Source: Jongsikchunia kroppenstedtii DSM 45133 (GTDB taxonomy: Bacteria > Actinomycetota > Actinomycetes > Mycobacteriales > Mycobacteriaceae). Taken from it: a stretch of 64,000 bases of DNA. Of this stretch, positions 9,801 through 24,800 are shown in pieces (within the stretch, counting starts at the first letter, position 1; every line of letters begins with the position of its first letter). The position numbers and the translations under genes are program-made. The stretch lies in assembly GCF_000380485.1 (NCBI RefSeq), contig NZ_AQYG01000045.1:151240-215239 (forward strand), written 5' to 3'. The notes beneath the pieces are model-generated. The model saw only the letters and a program-made list of their open reading frames with translations. It made no database searches and was not told the origin of the DNA.

Positions 9801-12800
9801 ACGATCTCCGACGACGCCGAGTACGTGGTCACCGGAAAGCGCGGCGGCACTGTCGATCTCAGCTTCCAGATCCTGGCCGGCGACTACACCGACACCAATG
9901 TTCCGGCCAGCGTGATGGCCTTCGACGATCGCGAACTGAACATCGACGCGGACGGGAGCTTCGTCCTGCGCCTGGGTCCCGAGGGCGCCGACGACGACCC
10001 CAACCATCTGAAATTGCCCACGGGCTCAACGCAACTCCTGGTCCGCGAGGTGTACAGCGACTGGAACGTCGACCGCGGCACCATCACGATCGAGCGCACC
10101 GCCACGGCCGGCCAGCCGATCCCCGAGCTCACCGCCGAGAAGGTCGAGCACCACTACAACAAGGCCGGCCGCGATCTCGTCACCCGCGTCAAGACCTGGC
10201 TGGCGTTCCCAAAATGGTTCTATCTGGATCTGCCGGTGAACACGCTGACCGAGCCGCGGCTCACCCCCGGCGGCCTCGCGACCCAGTACTCGTCGGTCGG
10301 GCACTACGACCTCGCCGACGACGAGGCGATGATCATCACCATCCCGAACTCCGAGGCGCCGTACCAGGGCTTCCAGCTCGGCAGCATGTGGTACATCTCG
10401 CTCGACTACATCAACCACCAGACGTCGCTCAATTCGGCTCAGTCGCAAGTGGATCCGGACGGCAAGATCCGGCTCGTGGTCAGCAAGGGCAACCCCGGCA
10501 TCACCAACTGGATCGAGACCACCGGGCACGCGAAGGGCATTCTGCAGTTCCGGTGGCAGCGGCTGGACCGCGAGCTGACCAAAGCCGACGGGCCGACATC
10601 GGAGATCGTCAAGCTCGGCGAGGTGGCCAGCCACCTGCCGTATTTCAGCGACAACGCCATCAGCGCCGAGGATTTCGCCGCGCGCATCGCCGACCGCAAG
10701 GCCGCCGTGACCAACCGGATGCAGGGGTGACCGCGATGACGTCGAGCCTCACCCGCGGCGCTCTACTCGCCGACAAGGTCGTGATCGTCTCGGGCGTCGG
10801 CGGTGGCCTCGGCCGCTCCGTCGCCGTGCGCGCCGCGCAGGCCGGCGCCGACCTGGTGCTGGTCGCGCGCACCGAGTCGACGCTGCATGACGTCGCCAAG
10901 GAGGTGGTGGATCAGGGGCGCCGCGCGGTCGTGGTCCCCGCCGATCTCACCGACGAGGCTTCAGCGAAGAACGTTGTCGACCAAGCACTCTCGTCCTACG
11001 GGCGGATCGACACCCTGGTGAACAACGCTTACCTGACGCCGTCCATGACGGACTTCGCCGGCACCGATCACCAGCACATCCGCGACGCGTTCGAGCTGTC
11101 GGTGATCGGATCGCTGCGGATGAGTCAGCTGTGCACGCCGGCGCTGGCCGAGTCCCAGGGTTCGATCGTGATGATCAACTCGATGGTGTTGCGGCATTCC
11201 GAGCCCATATATGGGAGCTACAAGCTGGCCAAGAGCGCGCTGATGTCGATGTCCCAGTCGCTGGCCAGCGAGATCGGACCGCTCGGAGTTCGAGTGAATT
11301 CCATTGCTCCGGGCTATATCTGGGCGGACACGCTGAAGGAGTACTTCACCGGGCTGTCCGAGCAGACCGGTGCCAGCGTCGACGATATCTACGCGGCGAC
11401 CGCCGCCAATACCGACCTGCGACGGCTGCCCGAACCCGATCAGATCGCCGACACCGTGACCTTCCTGGCGTCCGACATGGCCATCGCGGTCACCGGCCAG
11501 TGCCTCGACGTCAACTGCGGCGAATACCACCACTGACTTCCGGAGGAATCGATGAACACCCTGTACACCGTCGACGACCTGCATCAGCAGGCGACCGAGC
11601 GCACCGGCCTCACGGATTTCGGCGCGGACGACTACCTGGAAGGCCTGGATATCCTGCTGGACAGCTACCGGCGCGAAGCCGGGCTGACGCCGCTCGGCGT
11701 CGCTGCCACGCGCGAGATCCTGATCGGCGCGCTGATCGCGCGCGCCAAGAGCGAAGCGGCACTGGAATCCTTTCCGGCACATCGGGACATCCCCATCGAG
11801 CGGCCGATCTTCGTCACCGGACTACCGCGCACCGGCACCACCGCACTGCATCGCCTGCTGAGCGTGGATCCCGCGGCACAGGGACTGGAGATGTGGCTCG
11901 CCGAGCGCCCGCAGCCGCGGCCGGCCGATCGCGAATCCTGGCCGTCAAATCCCGACTTCCAAGAGATCAACGCGATGTACGCGGCACAACACATCGAGAA
12001 CCCGGACATGATGGGCATGCACTACATGGATGCCTACACGGTCGAAGAATGCTGGCGCGTCCTGCAGCAGTCGATGCGCTCGATCGCGCACGAATGTCTG
12101 GCCTACATCCCCACGTATTCGGAGTGGCTCAGTAAGCAGGACTGGACGATCCCGTATCTGCGGCACCGGCAGAACCTGCAGCTGATCGGCTCCAATGACA
12201 TCGAAAAACGTTGGGTGCTCAAGAATCCCAGCCACATGTTCGCGCTCGACGAGATCATGCAGGTCTATCCCGACGCCCTGATCATCGCCACGCACCGGGA
12301 TCCGCAGACCGTGATCGCCTCGATGAGCAGCGTCAACCAGCAGGCGACCATCGGCTGGTCGGATACCTTTACGGCAGAGAAGGTCGGCGCCACGCAGCTG
12401 GAGCTGTGGGCCCGCGGACTGGAGAAGTTCACCTCGGCGCGGGGCTCCTACAACCCTGACCAGTTCCTCGACGTCGACTACCGCGAGCTGGTCGCCGACC
12501 CGCTCGCGGTCGTCGCGAATGTCTACGCGCACTTCGGCATTCCACTGGAGGACGAGGCCCGCGCGGTCATGGCCGCCGAGATCGCCGACAGCCGGTCGGG
12601 CGACCGCAAGCCGGTGCATTCCTACAACCTCGCCGAGATCGGGCTCACCGATCAGCAGGTGACCGAGCGCTTCGCCGGGATCGGCGTCGGCTGATCGGAC
12701 TGGGCTGATCGGACTGGCTGATCGGACTCGGGGGCCGCGCCACCGGCGCATAATCGGGTCCATGGCGTACGACGAGGACCTGGCCGATCGCATCCGCGAG

Positions 12801-15800
12801 TGCCTCAGCGGTCAGCGGGGGATCACCGAGAAGAAGATGTTCGGCGGACTGGCGTTTCTCGTCAACGGCAACATGGCGATCGCGGCGAGCGGCCGGGGCG
12901 GGCTGATGGTGCGGGTCGATCCCGATGCCGGCGAAAAGCTGTTGTCGCGCAAGGGTGTCGAGCCGATGGTGATGCGCGGGCGCGAACTGGCCGGCTGGTT
13001 ACGGGTGGAGGACGGGGTGATTCGCACGCGCCGCCAGCTCGCCGAATGGGTCGGCCGCGGCGCGGACTACAGCCGATCCCTGCCGCCGAAGCAGCCTGCT
13101 GCGAAGCGGAAGTAGAAATAGTGCCGTGCGACTGACCGAATTGCCCGTCACCCCGCAGGCCGCCGCCACCGAGTCGGCCCTCGCCGTGGTCCATTACTTC
13201 GACCGCCTCGACCAGTCGACGGCGTCCGAGGCCGAGCTGATCGACGCCGCCCGCGACCTCGCCGCGTGCGAGGTCGCGGTCGACTGGCACGACGGCGAAC
13301 CATCGGTGCGGGTCCAGCGCGACGGGTCGCCGCATGCTCTCGACTCCGTGCTGACCGATCGGCTCACCTGGGCTCTCCAGCGCCAATCGGATCGCGCGCG
13401 GGGGGACCGGCACGGACATATCGACGATCCGGCGCTGGCCGAGATCGTGCTGTCCGACAAAGAAAGTCCGCAGGCCCGCACCCGTGCGCTGCGGCTGCTG
13501 GGCCTCGACACCGAACGGCCGCTGCAGGTCCTCGCCATCTCCACCCGCCCGGGTTCGTCGTCGGCACGCGTCGTCGTCGACGCCCTGGGCGGCGCGGCGC
13601 ATCGCCGGGTCCGGATCGGGCAGCTGACGGCGCTGCTCTATCACCCGGCCGACGGGGTCCGTCAGCTCGCCGAACGCATGGAGTCGGCTATCGCGCAGGC
13701 ATTCCCGGCACCCATCGCGCCGAACGCCGATCCCGGACCCTGGGTCGGTATCGGTGAGCGCGGCGATCCGCTCGATGCGCCGGCCTCCTGGCAGCAGGCG
13801 GTGCGGTGCCTGCAGTTCACCTCGTCCACCGCGCAGGGCCGACGCGTCATCGCCTACGACCGGCTGCACATGTTCGAGCTGTTGTCGGAGATCCCTGTCG
13901 AGACCATCCGCCGCAACCCGGACGTCCTGCGGATCGAGGAGCTCGCCGCGACCCCGTCCGGCGCCCAGGCCGTGGCCACCACCGAGGCCTTCTTCGTATT
14001 CGGTTCGCTCCGTCGCACCGCCACCGAGCTGCACGTGCACCACAGCACCGTGGCCGCGCGCCTCGCCGCGATCTCCGAGCACATGGACTGGGATCTGGAC
14101 GATCCGATCGACCGATTCATGGCGATGCTGGCCCTCATGGTGCGGCGGATGGCGCTGAGTTCCGCGGGCACCGTGTGACTGCACCATCTGTCCGAGTGAC
14201 TGCTCCGACTCCTGTCGGCTGATGTGATCCAGATAACCGACGACTGTCGGCAGACGTACGTGACCGGGCTCATCGAAAATTGGATCAGTCCCGCACAGCC
14301 CGCGGGAAATCCTGATCTGAACTCGAGGAGTACACCTATGGCCATCATCGATCCGTCCAAGACCTGGAAGCTGCTGGAAGAGCGCCTGGCGACCACCACC
14401 AACCCACGGCACAAGCAGATTCTGGAGATCGTGCTGGAGCACGCGCAGGCGGAGGCCAAGCCGGACCTGGACGGCCTGATGGCGACGCTGGCGCCGAACC
14501 CGGACTACCACTTCTGGAACGACGGCCACGATGTCGGCCCGAAGACCACCGAGGGCGTGCGTGCGTACTACACGGCATTCGTCGAGTCGAAGTCCAACAT
14601 CCTCGAGTTCGATCTCGACCGCCTCCTCGTCGATGACGAAGGCCTGATGATGGAGGGCTACCTGCGGCAGATCTATCCCGGCGCCTACGCGGCCCAGCTC
14701 GGTTTCCCGATCGACGATCCGGACGCCGCCTACTTCATCGAGTTCCGCCAGCTGATCGTCTGGCCGGTCGACGCCGACGGCAAGATCATCGGCGAGGACT
14801 CGTACCACTCGGGACCGTCGCGCATCGAGAAGCTCACCCAGGAGCAGCTCCCGCAGGAATACATCGACATGATGGCGGGCGCGAGCTGACGCAACCCGAA
14901 TCGGCCAAGTACGGCGTCGAGCGCGCGCATAATTTGACCATGCTGCACTTTCGGAAACGACGCCCTGCGGGCTCCGCAGACGCCGTCGACCCCGCCGGCA
15001 CCTGGAGGGCGATCGAGGCCCGGCTCGCCACCACCACCGACCCCCGGCACCGCCAGATCATGGAGATCGTGATCGAGAACGTCAAACAGGCGGCGGCCCC
15101 GAGTCTGGGGGGAGTGATGGCGACGCTGGGCCCCGATCCGGCCTACCACTTCTGGAACGACGGCGACGATATCGGTCCGAAGGCACGAGACGGCGTCCGT
15201 GCGTACTACGAAGGCCTGTTCCAGTCGTACGCCTACGTCATGGAATTCGTCATCGATCGGATGTTCGTCGACAACGGCGGCATGGTGACCGAGGGATTCC
15301 TGCGCCAGATCTATCCCGGCAAGTCCGCCTTCCAGATGGGGCTCATCGCCGATGACCCCGGAAGCGACTACCTGATCGAGTTCCGCCAGATGATCGTCTG
15401 GGTCGTCGACACCGCCGGCAAGATCCAGAACGTGGACTCCTACAACTCCGGCCCGTCCCGGGTCAAGAAGCTCACCCGAGAACAACTACCGCAAGCCTAT
15501 GTGGAGATGATGAATGAAACCCGGTGATACCCCGGACAATTCGCAGCGCCGCACCGACATCGCATCCCTGTTCCTCGATCGCCTCGGCGATCAGAAACTC
15601 GGCCTGCGTACTCGCGATGCGCAATGGACCTGGGACGAGGTCGTCCGTGAGGCCGCCCGCCGCGGCGCCCTCGGCAAGACGCTGCTGACCGACGGACCCA
15701 AACATATCGGCGTGCTGCTGGACAACGTCCCCGAGTTCGCGTTCTGGCTCGGTGGCGCCGCGCTGACCGGCGCCACCATCGTCGGGATCAACCCGACGCG

Positions 15801-18800
15801 CGACGACGTGACGATGGCGGAGGAGATCGCGCACACCGACTGCCAGATCATCGTCACCGACACCGCGGGTGCCGAGCGGGTGCGCGCGCTGGACACCCCG
15901 GCCAACGTCCTGAACGTCGATGATCCGGCCTATCTGCAGTCGCTGCCGGAGGATGTCGATCCGCGCGAATTGGATGCGGGCAGTGGCGATCTCGGAGGAT
16001 CGCTGTATCTGCTGCTGTTCACCTCGGGCACCACGGGACGCTCCAAGGCCGTCATCTGCACGCAGCGTCGGCTGGCGATGGTCGCGTATGCGGCGATCGA
16101 CAAGTTCGGCCATGTACCCGACGACGTCGACTACTGCTGCATGCCGATGTTCCACGGCAACGCGTTGATGGCGCTGTGGTTCCCGGCTTTGGCCAACGGC
16201 GCCACCATCTGCCAGACGCCGAAGTTCTCGGCGTCCGGATTCCTCAGTGACATCCGGTTTTTCGACGCCACCTTCTTCACCTACGTCGGCAAGGCGATCG
16301 CGCACATCCTGGCCACCCCGCAGGCGGCCGACGACGCCGACAACACACTGGCCCGCGGCTTCGGCACCGAGGCCTCGCCGGAGGACCAGGCACGCTTCGC
16401 CGAACGGTTCGGCGCGGTGCTGTCCGAGGGCTACGGCTCCAGCGAAGGCGGCGTGATGGCCGAGAAGGTGGACGACGCGCCAGAGGGCGCGCTCGGCCGG
16501 CCACTTCCGGGCGTCGCGATCGTCGATCCCGAGACGAAGGAAGACCGCGCGGTCGCCCGGCTCGACGCGAACGGTCTGGTGCTCAACGCCGAGGAAGCCA
16601 TCGGCGAGATGGTCGACAAGTACGCGTCGGCCAAGTTCGAGGGCTACTACAAGAACGAGGCCGCGGACGCCGAGCGACTGCGCGGCGGCTGGTACTGGTC
16701 GGGCGACCTCGGTTACATCGACGAGGCCGGCTTCCTGTATTTCGCCGGGCGCCGCGGAGATTGGGTCCGGGTCGACAGCGAGAACACCTCGACGCTGGTC
16801 ACCGAGCGGGTCTTGCGTCGGCATCCGAAGGTGCTGGCGGCCGCCGCCTACGGCGAGCCCGACCCGCGGTCGGGCGACATGCTGATGGCCGCCATCGAGG
16901 TGGCCGATCCGGCCGGTTTCGATGCGGCCGAGTTCGCCGAATTCGTCAACGCCCAGGCCGATCTCGGTCGCAAGGGGGCGCCTCGGCTGGTCCGCGTGTC
17001 GGCCGCGCTGCCGATGACCGGCTCCAACAAGGTGATCAAAACCCAACTGCGGGACGAGGGTTGGGACACCCACGAGCGGATCCTGCAGTGGGTCGGGCGC
17101 GCGCCGGTCACCTACCGCGAATTCGATGCGCAGGCACGTGCCGAGCTGGTCGGCGAGTTCGACACGCACAACCGGTCGCGGCTGCTCCGTCAGACGACCT
17201 GACGCATCACATCGGTGGGAGCCGGGCCTCGTGCCCGCAACACGTCGAATGGATCAGACGACGATGTTGACCATGCGGCCCGGCACCACGATGACCTTCT
17301 TCGGCTCGCCGCCGCCGAGCAGCGGAACGATCTTCTCGTCCGCCAGCGCCGCCGACCGGATGGTGTCCTGATCGGCGTCGGCGGCCACGGTGATACGACT
17401 GCGCACCTTGCCGTTGACCTGCACCGGGTATTCGACCGAATCCTCCACCAGCAGCGCCGGATCGGCCACCGGGAACGGCCCGGCGACCAGTGATTCGCTG
17501 TGGCCCAACCGTTCCCACAGTTCCTCGGTGATATGCGGGGCGACCGGGGCGAGCATCAGCACCAGCGGCTCGACCAGCGCCCGCGGCGCGCCATCGCCGA
17601 ATTGCCCACCGCCGTACTCCTTGGTGAGGTGATTGGTGTATTCGATGAGTTTGGCGATCGCCGTGTTGTCGCGCATGTTGACGTAGTCGTCGCGCACACC
17701 GTCGATCGTCTTGTGCAGCAGTCGGTTCGACGCTTCGTCCGGAGCGGCGTCGGTGACGCGCGCCGTGCCGGTCTCCTCGTCGACGACGGCGCGCCAGACG
17801 CGCTGCAGGAAGCGCTGCGCACCGACCACGTCCTTGGTGGCCCACGGCCGCGACTGGTCCAACGGGCCCATCGACATCTCGTAGACGCGCAGCGTGTCGG
17901 CACCGTACTCACGGGCGATATCGTCCGGGGCGACAGCGTTTTTCAGCGACTTGCCCATCTTGCCGTACTCGCGATTGACCTCGGCACCCTCGTAGAAGAA
18001 GGCGCCGTCCCGCTCCTCGACCTCTTCGGCCGGCACGTAGATGCCGCGGGCATCGGTGAACGCGTAGGCCTGGATCATGCCCTGGTTGAACAGCCTTCGG
18101 TAGGGCTCGGAGCTGCTGACGTGGCCCAGGTCGAAGAGCACCTTGTGCCAGAAGCGCGCGTACAGCAGGTGCAGAACGGCATGTTCGACGCCGCCGACAT
18201 ACAGATCGACACCGCCGGGATCGTTCGGGCCATGACCGTCCACGCCGGGCCGGGGACCGGTCCAGTACTGCTCGTTCTCCTTGGCGCAGAACGCCTCCGA
18301 GTTCGTCGGGTCGATGTAGCGCAGCTGGTACCAGGAGCTGCCGGCCCACTGCGGCATCACGTTCGCGTCGCGGCGGTAGTGCTGCAGCCCGTCGCCCAGA
18401 TCGAGTTCCAGGTTCAGCCAGTCCGTCGCCTTGGCGAGCGGGGGAGAGGGCTGACTGTCGGCGTCGTCGGGATCGAACGACACCGGCGCGTAGTCCTCGA
18501 CCTCCGGCAGGGTGACCGGCAGATCGGACTCGGGCAGCGGATGCGGCTGGCCGTTGTCGTCGAAGACGATCGGGAACGGCTCACCCCAGTATCGTTGCCG
18601 CGCAAAGAGCCAGTCGCGCAGCTTGTACTGTATCTGCCCGACGCCGGCGCCCTCGGATTCCAGCCGCTCGATGATCGTGGCCTTCGCCTCGTCGACTGAC
18701 AGGCCGTTCAGATAGTCGGAGTTGATGATCGGTCCGGGCCCGGAGTACGCCTCCTCGGCGATGCCCTGCTCGCTGCCCACGACCTCGATGAGCGGCAGAC

Positions 18801-21800
18801 CGAAGGTCTTCGCGAACTCGTAGTCGCGACCGTCGTGCGCCGGCACCGCCATGATGGCGCCGGTGCCGTAGCCGATCAACACATAGTCGGCGATGAAGAC
18901 AGGGATCTGCCGGCCGTCGACCGGATTGGTGGCGAAGCTGCCGGTGAAGACGCCGGTCTTCTCCTTGTTCTCCTGCCGTTCCAGGTCGGATTTGGCGGCA
19001 ATCGCCTTGCGGTAGGCGGCAATTGCGGACGCCGGATCGGCCGCGCCGCCGGTCCAGCGCTCGTCGGTGCCCTCGGGCCAGGACGTCGCGGTGAGCTCGT
19101 CCACCTTCGGATGCTCCGGCGCCAGCACCATGTAGGTGGCACCGAACAGGGTGTCCGGACGGGTGGTGAAGACGTCGACCGGGCCGGCCGATGTCGCGAA
19201 ACTGACTCGCGCACCGCGGGATCGGCCTATCCAGTTGCGCTGCATCGCCTTGATCTTGTCCGGCCAGTCGAGCAGATCGAGGTCGTCGGCCAGCCGGTCC
19301 GCGTAGGCGGTGATCCGCATCATCCACTGCTGCAGGTGCTTCCGGAAGACCGGGTAGTTGCCACGATCGGAGCGGCCGTCGGCGGTGACCTCCTCGTTGG
19401 CCAGCACCGTGCCCAGGCCCGGACACCAGTTGACCATCGAATCCGATTGGTACACCAGGCGATAACCATCGATGACGGTATTCTTCTCCGCCTGGCTCAG
19501 CGCGGCCCACTCCCGGCCGTCGTCGAGAGTCCGAGCGCCGGAATCGAATTCGGCGACCAGCTCATCGATTCGCCGGGCCTTGTCCAGGTCGACGTCGTAC
19601 CAGGCGTTGTAGATCTGCAGGAAGATCCACTGGGTCCAGTGGTAGAACTCCACGTCGGTGGTCGCGACCCGACGGCGCTCGTCGTGGCCGAGGCCCAACT
19701 GCCGGATCTGACCCAGGTACCGCTCGATATTCATCTCGGTGGTCGTCCGCGGGTGCGTGCCGGTCTGCACGGCATACTGCTCCGCGGGCAGACCGAACGA
19801 GTCGAAGCCCATTGTGTGCAGCACGTTGACGCCGAGCATCCGGTGGTAGCGGGCGTAGACGTCGGTGGCGATGAAGCCGAGCGGGTGGCCGACGTGCAGG
19901 CCCGAGCCCGACGGGTACGGGAACATGTCGAGCACGAAGAGTTTGTCGTCGGGCAGGTCGGCCGATGCGCCGTCGACCGCGAGGGCGCCGACGGGGTTCG
20001 GCGCCTCGAACGACTTGCGCAGCTGCCACTGCTCCTGCCAGTGCTGCTCGATCTGGCCGGCGAGGTCGGCGGTGTAGCGGTGCGCGTTGGTGGGCTCGGT
20101 CACCCGACCAGCGTAAAGGCGGCCGTTTCCTTGGGAAATATGGGTCCGCAGTAAAGTCAGCGGGGTGAATGTCCTCGCCGTTGCCCTCGCCGTCGTCGCA
20201 CTGATCCTGTGCGTGGCGTTCGTGGCCGTCGGTGTCGCGGGTGTCACCCGCCGGCTCACGCCCGATTCGTGGGCGGGTATCCGCACGTCAGCGACCCTGC
20301 ACAGCGATGCCGCCTGGACCAGGGCGCACCAAGTCGCCGGTCCGGGGCTGATCTGCGCGGGCCTGGTCGCCCTCCTCGGCACGATCGTCGGGCTCGCCGC
20401 CTCCGGCGGGCTGGCAGTGGTCGCGGTGATCGTCGCCCTGCTCGTGGCCGTTCCCCTCGCGGGGTGGGTCAGCGGCGTCGGGATCCGCGCGGCCCAGGCG
20501 GTGGTGACGGCCGATCTGGTCGCCGCGGCCGGCGCTGCTGTGGATAACCCCGATGTCGACCATGCCGACGACGGCTGCGAGACCGGCAGCGCCTGTGCCT
20601 CCTGCTCGTTGGCCGGCGCCTGCAAACTGCCCTCCTAAATGCTGGGCGCGATCCGCCGGCTGTCGGCTCGGCTCAATATCGATGCCCTGATCTTCGGCAT
20701 CATCTGCGCTGTTCTCGTCGCGATCGTGCTCCCCGCGAAGGGCGACTTCGTCCCGGTCCTCGACTGGATCGTCAAGATCGCGATCGCCCTGCTCTTTTTT
20801 CTGTACGGCGGCCGGATGCATCCCCGCGAGGCGCTCGACGGCCTCAAGCACTGGCGACTGCATCTGACGATCCTGGCGTTCACCTTCGTCGTGTTCCCGC
20901 TGATCGGTCTGGCCCTGTGGCCGATCGCGCCGCACATCATCGGCGACGACCTGTACACCGGCGTGCTCTACATGTGCCTGATTCCGTCGACCGTGCAGTC
21001 GTCGATCGCGTTCACGTCGATCGCGCATGGCAATGTCGCGGGCGCCATCGTCAGCGCGTCGGCGTCGAATCTGCTCGGAGTGTTCCTGACCCCGCTGCTG
21101 GCCATCGCCCTGATCAGCAGCGCCGGCCACGTGCAGATCACCGGCTCGGCGATGCTCGACATCGCGTTGCAGCTGCTGGTGCCGTTCGTCCTCGGTCAGC
21201 TGCTGCGCGGGGCACGGCTGCGACCCGGCGGTTCCACCTACGCGGAGTTCCTCGAACGCAACGCCAAGCCGTCGAAGCTGGTCGATCGCGGCTCGATCAT
21301 TCTGGTCGTCTATTCCGCGTTCAGCGCCGGCATGCGCGAGCACATCTGGTCGCAGGTGAAATGGTGGCAGATCATCGTGCTCGCCGTCGGCGCCATCGCC
21401 TTGGTCATGTTCATGCTGTGGCTGACGATCCGCTCCGCGCGACTCCTCGGGTTCGACCGCGGCGACTCCATCGCGATCCAGTTCTGCGGCACCAAGAAGA
21501 GCCTGGCGACCGGGCTGCCGATGGCCACGGTCATGTTCGCGGGGCAGCCGGTCGGCCTGATCGTGTTGCCACTCATGATCTTCCATCAGGTGCAGCTGAT
21601 GATCTGTGCGGCGCTCGCATCGAAATACGACCGCGAATACCGAGCCGAACACCCGAATGCGCATAACGAGGAATTGACATGATCCATTCATTCGATGACC
21701 CCGCAGTCCGCGAATTCCTCGCCGACGGCACTCGAACCGGACATCTGGCACGGCGGCGGACGGTCGGCCGCTGGCAGCACCGATCTGGTTCGTCCTGGAC

Positions 21801-24800
21801 GGCGATCGGATCGCATTCAATACCGCATCGTCGAATGCCAAGGCGGCCGCAATTCGGCGTGATCCGCGGGTGGCCCTGTGCGTCGATCTGCCCGAGCCGC
21901 CCTATGCGTTCGTGCAGGTGCAAGGGATCGCGGAGTTGGGCGCTGACCTCGACGAATGCCGGCGCGTCGCGACCGCGTGCGGGTCGCGCTACATGGGTGC
22001 CGACCGTGCCGAGGAATTCGGTGCCCGAAACGGTGTGCCGGGCGAATTGGTCGTCTGGATAACGCCGACCAAAGTTGTGGCGCAATTGGGTTCAGTTACC
22101 TAGTTCCGTCACCTAACGATAATTGAATAGCGCATAACGTCCGCCGGCCATTCTTCGCGGCATACGATCTTCCCATGATGGGGGAGAAATTCAGTTGGTT
22201 CCGAGCCGCGCGGCGCACGGTCTTGTTGTCGGTCATGTTGTTGATTCCGCTGGCATTCACGGCACCCGCCGAGGCTGCGCCGCAAGGTTACGCGGCGCCC
22301 CCGGGCTGCGCCTGGCAGTTGATGTCGAACAATCACGACCTCAACGTGGCATTCCCCGATGCCAATGCCACCTACTGGATCCTGCCCTACATGCTCGGCG
22401 CCAACGACTCCATCAGTCTGACCGGCACCTATCCCACGGCGCGATATTTCTCGCTGAACACCTACGGCACGGACTTCAACACCGTTGATACGTTGCGCGA
22501 CAACCAGATCAACCCGGATTCCGGCGGCAACCCCTACGCGGCGGTCGGCGCGTCGGCGGCACTAGGGACGGGCCGCTGGCATGCCACCGTCGTCAATCGG
22601 GCGGCCGATCACCAGCGCAACGAGATCCGCGGATTGCCGACTGCCGGCGCGCAGCAGATCCCCATGGGGTTCCTCATCATTCGGGTGTATGTGCCGAACG
22701 ATCCGGCGTCGAACAACGGTGGCGTGGCGTTGCCGGATGTGACCATGCATCTGGCCGGCTCGTCGATTCACTTGCCGCCGTGCGCGACTCCGTTCAATCC
22801 CGCGACCTACTCCGGTCCGATCGCGACCGCGATGAAGGCGGTGTTCGACCAGGCCATCGAAAAGGCCGCGGGCGGATCCTTCCCGCCGAATTCGCCGGAC
22901 GTCACGTTCGTCAATCCGGCGAGCACCGCGGGCCTGTTCCCCAACGGGGACAACAAGTACATCGGATCACGGCTCACCTATCAGCCCGGACGGGTTGCGG
23001 TGATCCGTGCGAAGGCGCCCAGCTTCCCGAACACCCGGGCCGGTGCCTCGCCGGCGCAGTCCGGTGTTCAGCTGCGCTACTGGTCGATGTGCCAGAACGA
23101 CAAAGTGACGCCGTACCCGGTGGTGGCGTGTGCGGCGGACTTCCAGACCCGCCTCGACTCGCAGGGCTACTACACCTACGTGGTCGCGGCGCCGCAGGAC
23201 ATGGCGGAGACCAATGATCCTGCGCTGACACTGATTCCGTGGGGCTCGACCTCGGTGCCGGTCAAGGTGGTCTTCCTGCGCTACATGCTGCCGTCGTCGG
23301 CGTTCTATCCGATGACCGTCCAGGCCTCGCAGGCGCAGCACTCGGATCCCGCGACGACCATGGGCCCGTACTATCCGCGCGCGACCTACTGCGACGTGCA
23401 TGTGCTGCGGACTCAGGGATATCAGGCCTGCTACAAGTGAGCTAGGAGTTGTAAAGGCGTGTCGGATTCGTCGTCTTCTGTGCGACGCTGGCTACGTGAT
23501 CCCCGGCCATGAAGATCCCGACGCCACCGTCTGGCGGGTTCCGATCTCCGAGATCGAGACGCGTGCCGATGATCTGCCGGCGAATTGGGCGGCGGCCGTC
23601 AGGGCGGTCACTCACGATCTCGAATTCCTCAGGGACGGACGCCCGCTGGACATCCAAGATCTCATTTGGACGTTCGACGCCAGCGATAGCGAGTCGATGC
23701 TCATCGGAGCTCAGAGTCGCACCGGGCAAGACGGATTCCTGGTGGGGCTGGGCTTCTCCCAGGATGCGCCTGCCGCGCAGTGCACCGTGTGGACAGCGTC
23801 GGCGATCCAGGACGAGCTCGCCGGCTATCGGTGGATTCTGTGGCCGTTCAGGAATCGCGTGATGCTCGACCCTCAGGTGATTGGCGGCGTTGCGGTGTGG
23901 GTCGACAAGTCGACGTCTGCGACAGTGCCGATCGGCGAGCTGCATGGAGGCGCTTGACCGACTGCTGTCTATTGTTCAACCGACACGTCGTATCGCTGGG
24001 CGCGCAGTGGCGATACACCTGACATCAGTCCTGTGTGGGACCGGTGGATCAGGAGGCGCGTGATGAAGTTCCGTGCGTACGCCGCAGCACTGCCGATTGC
24101 GGCGGTAGCAATTACTGCGGCGTCAGCTCTCGCCGGGTGCGGCACCGACAGCACGTCAAGCAGTCCGAGTCGGGTCTCGACGGATGCTCCGCTCAGCACG
24201 GTGGTTTCGATGATCACCAGTCCGCCGAATTCCCCGGACCAATCGCAACCGATATCGGCGAGCGGGACTGCCAGCGATACGCCCACCAATTCAGGCATCG
24301 TCCCACCGACACTGCCACCCGGCCACGGCGTGGGCGCGTCAGCATTCACCGGTAACTGGCAGCGCCACGAGAGCCGGCTGACCTTGAACGCCCATCGCAC
24401 CGGATCGATCCTGATCGGAGCGAACGCCGTCGACGGCGAGACCTGGTCGCTCACCTGGCAACCCGTCGGCCGAGGAATCACCATCACCATCGGTACCCAG
24501 ACCGACAAGAGCGGTGCCGGGTTGGACGGGTACCTGTCGCACGGTCAGGTGGTCACCGGGGAACTGGGCACTGACTCCACGAACACGATGGTGCTACGCA
24601 CACACGGAACCGGCACCAACAACTCCGAAACGTTGTCATGGTGCAGTTCGACGTATGGCAGCTCGCCGGAGTGTGGCGCCTGATCTGAACTCAGAACGGC
24701 GGCGGTCGCTCATCGACGATCCGGTCGTACAGCTCGGCATTGCGCCGCGACTGTGCCGCATCGATATCGATGTGGTTCTTGTTGCGTTCGTATCGTTTTC